18,973 nt of DNA from Psychrobacter sp. (GTDB lineage: Bacteria; Pseudomonadota; Gammaproteobacteria; Pseudomonadales; Moraxellaceae), in assembly GCA_012270355.1 (NCBI GenBank), contig JAAXIL010000231.1:1-18973 (forward strand), given 5' to 3'. The notes beneath the pieces are model-generated. The model was not told the origin of the DNA. It was given only the letters and a program-made list of their open reading frames with translations, and searched no databases. The translations under genes and the position numbers were made by a program. Below are positions 15,039 through 18,973 of the stretch, piece after piece (position 1 is the first letter of the stretch; each line of letters begins with the position of its first letter).

Positions 15039-15072
15039 AAAAGTCATTGACTCATTTTATAGGCAGTCCATT

Positions 15073-16176
15073 ATGACCACCCAAACCTCAACCCAATCCT
15101 CAATTCAGACCCATACCAAAGACATTGACGACGTGAACATCGAAAAATTTATCCCACTACTCACCCCTGCCGAACTGAAATCCGAATTCCCGCTATCGGA
15201 AAAGGCGATGCAGACCGTTAAAACGGGACGCACCACCATTCAAAATATCCTAGACGGCAAAGACAATCGACTGTTGATTGTCGTCGGTCCTTGCTCGATT
15301 CATGACATCAAGTCTGCTAATGAGTATGCCGACAAACTCGTGACGTTGGCAGAAGAACTTAAAGACACGCTTTATATTGTCATGCGGGTATATTTCGAAA
15401 AACCTCGCACCACCGTTGGTTGGAAAGGGCTTATCAATGACCCTGACATGAACGACAGTTTTGACATCGAAAAAGGATTGCGAACCGCCCGTAAGCTACT
15501 GTTAGATTTGAATGAAAAAGGCTTGCCTTGTGCCACCGAAGCCCTAGACCCCAATACCCCGCAGTATATTCAAGACCTCATCAGTTGGTCAGCGATTGGA
15601 GCTCGTACGACCGAAAGCCAAACGCACCGTGAGATGAGCTCGGGACTGTCCTGCCCTGTCGGCTTTAAGAATGGCACCGATGGGAGCATGACCGTTGCAG
15701 TCAACGCCATGAATGCAGTGAAATCAGGGCACAATTTTTTGGGGCTATCAAGCGATGGGCAAGTGTGCATCATTCAGTCTAAAGGCAACCCCTATGCTCA
15801 TGTGGTGTTGCGAGGCGGAAATGGTAGCCCCAACTACGATGAAACCGCGGTCACCCAAGCTGAAAATGAGTTAGAAAAAGGCAAAGTCAACGTTAAAATC
15901 ATGATTGACTCTAGCCATGCCAACTCGGGTAAAGACCCCTATTTACAACCAATGGTCATTCAAAATGTGGGCGAGCAAATCAAAAACGGCAATAAGTCCA
16001 TCATGGGCCTCATGATTGAAAGCCATCTAAAAGGCGGTAATCAAAAGCTGACCTCTGATTTGAGCCAACTTGAGTACGGCAAATCCATCACCGATGGCTG
16101 TTTGGATTGGGACAGTACAGTAGCTTCGCTTCGCAACTTAAGTAATACGGTCAAAGACGTGTTGGATAAGCGTTGA
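15073..16176 (+). CDS. aroG: Class I 3-deoxy-7-phosphoheptulonate synthase (DAHP synthase)
   Basis: This enzyme condenses phosphoenolpyruvate and erythrose-4-phosphate to DAHP, the first step of the shikimate pathway to aromatic amino acids, folate and ubiquinone precursors. The 367-residue protein is of the AroF/AroG/AroH class: VGPCSIHD with metal-binding Cys74, EKPRTTVGWKG with Lys110, GARTTESQTHR at 176-186, DSSHANSGK with His282, MIESHL with Glu316, and SITDGCLDW with Asp341. These correspond in spacing to the metal and substrate residues of E. coli AroG. Which amino acid inhibits it cannot be read safely from the sequence, so the aroG symbol marks the class rather than the allosteric type. 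It has its own promoter and terminator and appears monocistronic. Confidence 0.93.
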   Translation: MTTQTSTQSSIQTHTKDIDDVNIEKFIPLLTPAELKSEFPLSEKAMQTVKTGRTTIQNILDGKDNRLLIVVGPCSIHDIKSANEYADKLVTLAEELKDTLYIVMRVYFEKPRTTVGWKGLINDPDMNDSFDIEKGLRTARKLLLDLNEKGLPCATEALDPNTPQYIQDLISWSAIGARTTESQTHREMSSGLSCPVGFKNGTDGSMTVAVNAMNAVKSGHNFLGLSSDGQVCIIQSKGNPYAHVVLRGGNGSPNYDETAVTQAENELEKGKVNVKIMIDSSHANSGKDPYLQPMVIQNVGEQIKNGNKSIMGLMIESHLKGGNQKLTSDLSQLEYGKSITDGCLDWDSTVASLRNLSNTVKDVLDKR

Positions 16177-16219
16177 TTGATGCTCGAGGCTAGGGCATGA
16201 CTTAATTGATTCAGCAAAC

Positions 16220-16256
16220 AAAAGCCCCATGCTTAATTTAAACGTGGGGCTTTTTA
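16220..16256. terminator. Rho-independent terminator between aroG and pepN
   Basis: AAAAGCCCCATG at 16220-16231 pairs with CGTGGGGCTTTT at 16243-16254 (one T-G pair) across an 11-base AT-rich loop, followed by T residues on the plus strand. It ends aroG; the run of A residues on its left may let it also end the convergent pepN transcript. Confidence 0.88.
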
Positions 16257-16321
16257 TTGACAATTTAATCAGCACAAAATAGCTTTTTGATTAAACATTA
16301 AGGTTATTATGGTGCTTACCA

Positions 16322-18955
16322 CTACCCCGCCCCAAGCAAACCGTCCAAACTCTCAAGCACATTTTTAGAGCTCACCTTTGGTTTTAAATCAGACAATTGC
16401 GTTTTGGCAGTGGTTCGCATCGGCTCGGCAAGCGTGTACCAACGGGATAAGGCTTGCAGTAAACGTGAGGCAAGCACAGGGTTAATAGCGTCTAATTTAC
16501 CAACAACTTCGGTATAAAGGCTTAATCCTTCTTCCGTCCACAGTTTTGTCGGTTGTGAGGCAAAATTAGCAACCACTGCCCGTACTCGGTTCGGTGTTTG
16601 CCAGTCAAAGTCGGCATGGTCAAGCAATGCTCGCACTTCAGACACGCTGGTATGTTCGCTCGACGCTTGTATGCCAAACCACATGTTAATCACCAAATCG
16701 TCATCAGCAAAGCGATCGTAAAAATCAGCAAGTACGGTATCTTTGTTTGGGTGCTGATGGCTTACCATCGCATTCAACGCCCCCATGCGTTCAGTCATGC
16801 AGGTTGCCTTATTATATTGCTGAGTTGCCCATTTTTCTGCGTCTTTCACGCCCGCCGTCATTGCCAAATCCAACACCACATTGCGTAAGGCTCGCTTGCC
16901 TCTTGCCTCATTGCTGTCGGCATAGATTTCGATGGGTAAGCTGGCATACAGGTCGGGCAACTCATCTTGCAATGTCTTAGCGATTTTTTGTTTAATGGCA
17001 TCGACTTTTTGTTTCACTGCCTTTGGGTCGTAATCGCTGGCAATACCTACCGCCAATTCACGCTCGGCAGGCACATCGAGCAAACGAGAGGCAAGCATTT
17101 TGTCTTGCTCGACCGCTTGCAAAAAAGCAGGTTTTAGGGCGTCTAAATAAGTAGCAGGCGAACGGTCTTGCAACAGCACTTGGTTGACCAATGTTTGGGC
17201 AGTTTGCCATTGGTTCACGCCATCGGTTTCATACTTGAGTAAAAATGCCAAATCCTCACTATCTTGGGAATAGTTAAGCTGGACGGGGGCACTAAAGCCT
17301 CTCAGCACGGACACAACCACATCGTCTGCCATAGTAATTGCGTCATCTTGCATCACCGCGTCAATCACAAAATCTTGTGACGCTTCGGTAAGTAGCAAGG
17401 TGCCTTGATGCAAAATTTCACCAGTCTGGCGAGCGAATACGGCAACATTGACAGGAATTGGCAAGGCTTTTGGGGCATCAAAACCTGCCACATGGCGAGT
17501 TGACTGGCTTAGGTGAATCACCAGTTGCCGAGAATCTGCATCTACCCGATGATGCCCTCGCACCGTTGGTGTGGCGGGCTGGGTGTACCAATCCATAAAG
17601 CGTTTGATGGTCGCAGAATCGGCATCATTCCCCACGCCTGCCCCAACGCTCATCGCATCGACAAAATCTTCTACCGTCACTGCCTGCCCATCATAGCGGT
17701 TAAAGTACTCGTCCGTCCCTGCCCGATAGCCGTCTTTGCCGAGCAATCCTGCAATCATGCGGACGATTTCTGCCCCTTTTTCATAAACAGTTGTGGTATA
17801 AAAGTTGTTGATTTCCACGAAACTTGAGGGGCGTGGCGGATGGGCTAGCGGTCCTGCATCTTCGGCAAACTGATGAGCCCGAAGCAGAGCCACATCATCG
17901 ATACGTTGTACAGCCTGTGAGGATATGTCAGCAGAAAACGATTGGTCACGGAACACCGTTAACCCTTCTTTAAGACACAACTGGAACCAATCTCGGCAAG
18001 TGATGCGATTGCCCGTCCAGTTATGAAAATACTCGTGGGCAACAATCGCCTTAACGCTAAAACTGCGGGCGTCAGTGGTGGTTTCGGGCGTGGACAATAC
18101 GCAGACGGTATTAAAAATGTTCAAGCCCTTATTTTCCATCGCCCCCATGTTAAAGTGACTGGTCGCCACAATCATATAGCGGTCGAGGTCATAGGCTCGC
18201 CCATAGTTTTGTTCGTCCCATTGCATCGCATCTTTCAAAGCTTGCATGGCAACATGACATTTATCAATGTCCTGCGATTTGGCGTAAATTTCGAGTAATA
18301 CTTCCCGCCCTTCAATGGTGGTGTAATGGTCGGTCAACACATCCAAATCGGCGATGACACAGGCAAATAAATAGCTTGGTTTTTTTGTGGGATCGTGCCA
18401 AATGGCATAGTGCCGACTGGGGTCGTCTGCCACGTCACCCGCTTCCACTAAATTTCCGTTGGCAAGCAAGATGGGGTAGCGTTTATCCGCTTCTACTCGG
18501 GTGGTGTAGGTGGTCAGCACGTCAGGACGGTCAGGAAAAAAGGTAATTTTACGAAACCCTTCAGGTTCGCATTGGGTGACAAACATCGCATCATCGCCTT
18601 CACCTGCTTGATACAAGCCCTCTAAAGCAGTGTTGGTTTGCGGACGGTGCGTCACGCTAATTGCTAGTTCAACCGTGTCCATGCTGTCAGTCTTGGCATT
18701 GGCAATCACCAATTGTTCGCTATCTAACGTATAATCTGTTTTGCTGAGCGTCTCACCATTCATTGCGATGGAAACCAGTTCTAAATCTCGCCCCAACAGT
18801 ATCAGTTCACCCTCGTGCACCCGATGCATTGTCAATCGACTGTCCACACGAGCATGGTCGTCAAACAGTTTAATGTCTAAATCAATCGCATCAAAGGCAA
18901 AATTTGGGGGCGTGTAAGCTTTAAGGTATATTTTTTGGTCTGGCTGGTGTTCAAT
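16322..18955 (-). CDS. pepN: Aminopeptidase N (M1 family zinc metalloprotease), start unclear
   Basis: PepN is a broad-specificity cytoplasmic aminopeptidase that finishes protein breakdown. Numbering from codon 18955, the exopeptidase motif GAMEN is at 271-275, the zinc site HEYFHNW at 307-313 and the third ligand Glu330 in CLKEGLTVFRDQ, about 10 positions after E. coli PepN (870 residues; here 877). The catalytic set is complete and the C-terminal domain runs to the normal end. The 5' end is odd: PepN-like sequence (YLKAYTPPNF, then IDLDIKLFDD) is encoded upstream of the first GTG (18847), yet no ATG, GTG or TTG occurs between that GTG and an in-frame TAA at 18968-18970. The coordinate given assumes an ATT start at 18955, where the E. 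coli start would align; a GTG start at 18847 would remove about 36 conserved residues. Confidence 0.9.
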   Translation of the reverse strand: MEHQPDQKIYLKAYTPPNFAFDAIDLDIKLFDDHARVDSRLTMHRVHEGELILLGRDLELVSIAMNGETLSKTDYTLDSEQLVIANAKTDSMDTVELAISVTHRPQTNTALEGLYQAGEGDDAMFVTQCEPEGFRKITFFPDRPDVLTTYTTRVEADKRYPILLANGNLVEAGDVADDPSRHYAIWHDPTKKPSYLFACVIADLDVLTDHYTTIEGREVLLEIYAKSQDIDKCHVAMQALKDAMQWDEQNYGRAYDLDRYMIVATSHFNMGAMENKGLNIFNTVCVLSTPETTTDARSFSVKAIVAHEYFHNWTGNRITCRDWFQLCLKEGLTVFRDQSFSADISSQAVQRIDDVALLRAHQFAEDAGPLAHPPRPSSFVEINNFYTTTVYEKGAEIVRMIAGLLGKDGYRAGTDEYFNRYDGQAVTVEDFVDAMSVGAGVGNDADSATIKRFMDWYTQPATPTVRGHHRVDADSRQLVIHLSQSTRHVAGFDAPKALPIPVNVAVFARQTGEILHQGTLLLTEASQDFVIDAVMQDDAITMADDVVVSVLRGFSAPVQLNYSQDSEDLAFLLKYETDGVNQWQTAQTLVNQVLLQDRSPATYLDALKPAFLQAVEQDKMLASRLLDVPAERELAVGIASDYDPKAVKQKVDAIKQKIAKTLQDELPDLYASLPIEIYADSNEARGKRALRNVVLDLAMTAGVKDAEKWATQQYNKATCMTERMGALNAMVSHQHPNKDTVLADFYDRFADDDLVINMWFGIQASSEHTSVSEVRALLDHADFDWQTPNRVRAVVANFASQPTKLWTEEGLSLYTEVVGKLDAINPVLASRLLQALSRWYTLAEPMRTTAKTQLSDLKPKVSSKNVLESLDGLLGAG

Positions 18956-18973
18956 AGAATTCGAGTATTAGTC

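Overview
The window looks like ordinary chromosomal DNA from a gammaproteobacterium of the Moraxellaceae, most likely Moraxella or a close relative. This is inferred from the protein set: a UbiE/UbiJ pair of this lineage's type, a two-domain polyphosphate:AMP phosphotransferase as known from Acinetobacter, an FFLEELY-motif protein, and overall protein similarity as I remember it. No search was run, so the genus is tentative. I see no rRNA, tRNA, CRISPR array, prophage or intact insertion sequence.

Layout. At the left edge is a truncated hemW (minus strand), divergent from a succinate-semialdehyde-type aldehyde dehydrogenase that ends in a strong UUCG-loop terminator. Next come an unrecognised acidic lipoprotein gene and its terminator, a MATE efflux pump, and a compact plus-strand run of accB, accC and a TRIC-type membrane channel gene (gaps of 11 and 15 bases). 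recJ converges on this run with one base between the stop codons. Divergent from recJ is a small DUF697-like gene with a bidirectional terminator. A roughly 118-base MITE-like element lies between that terminator and the convergent gene pap (polyphosphate:AMP phosphotransferase). Divergent from pap is the FFLEELY-motif gene. A spacer follows that holds two inverted copies of a hairpin repeat. Then come ubiE (with an unusual 128-residue N-terminal extension) and ubiJ. A spacer with a probable gene remnant leads to aroG (DAHP synthase) with a recognisable sigma70 promoter. A shared terminator separates aroG from convergent pepN at the right edge.

The genes are mainly core metabolism and maintenance: fatty-acid synthesis (accB, accC), ubiquinone synthesis (ubiE, ubiJ), aromatic amino acids (aroG), heme handling (hemW), DNA repair (recJ), polyphosphate and nucleotide metabolism (pap), and peptide turnover (pepN). 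I did not find a convincing new multi-gene system. The points most worth a second look are the UbiE extension and its altered conserved motif, the pepN 5' end that lacks a normal start codon, the MITE-like element, the paired hairpin repeats, and a decayed gene fragment upstream of aroG.
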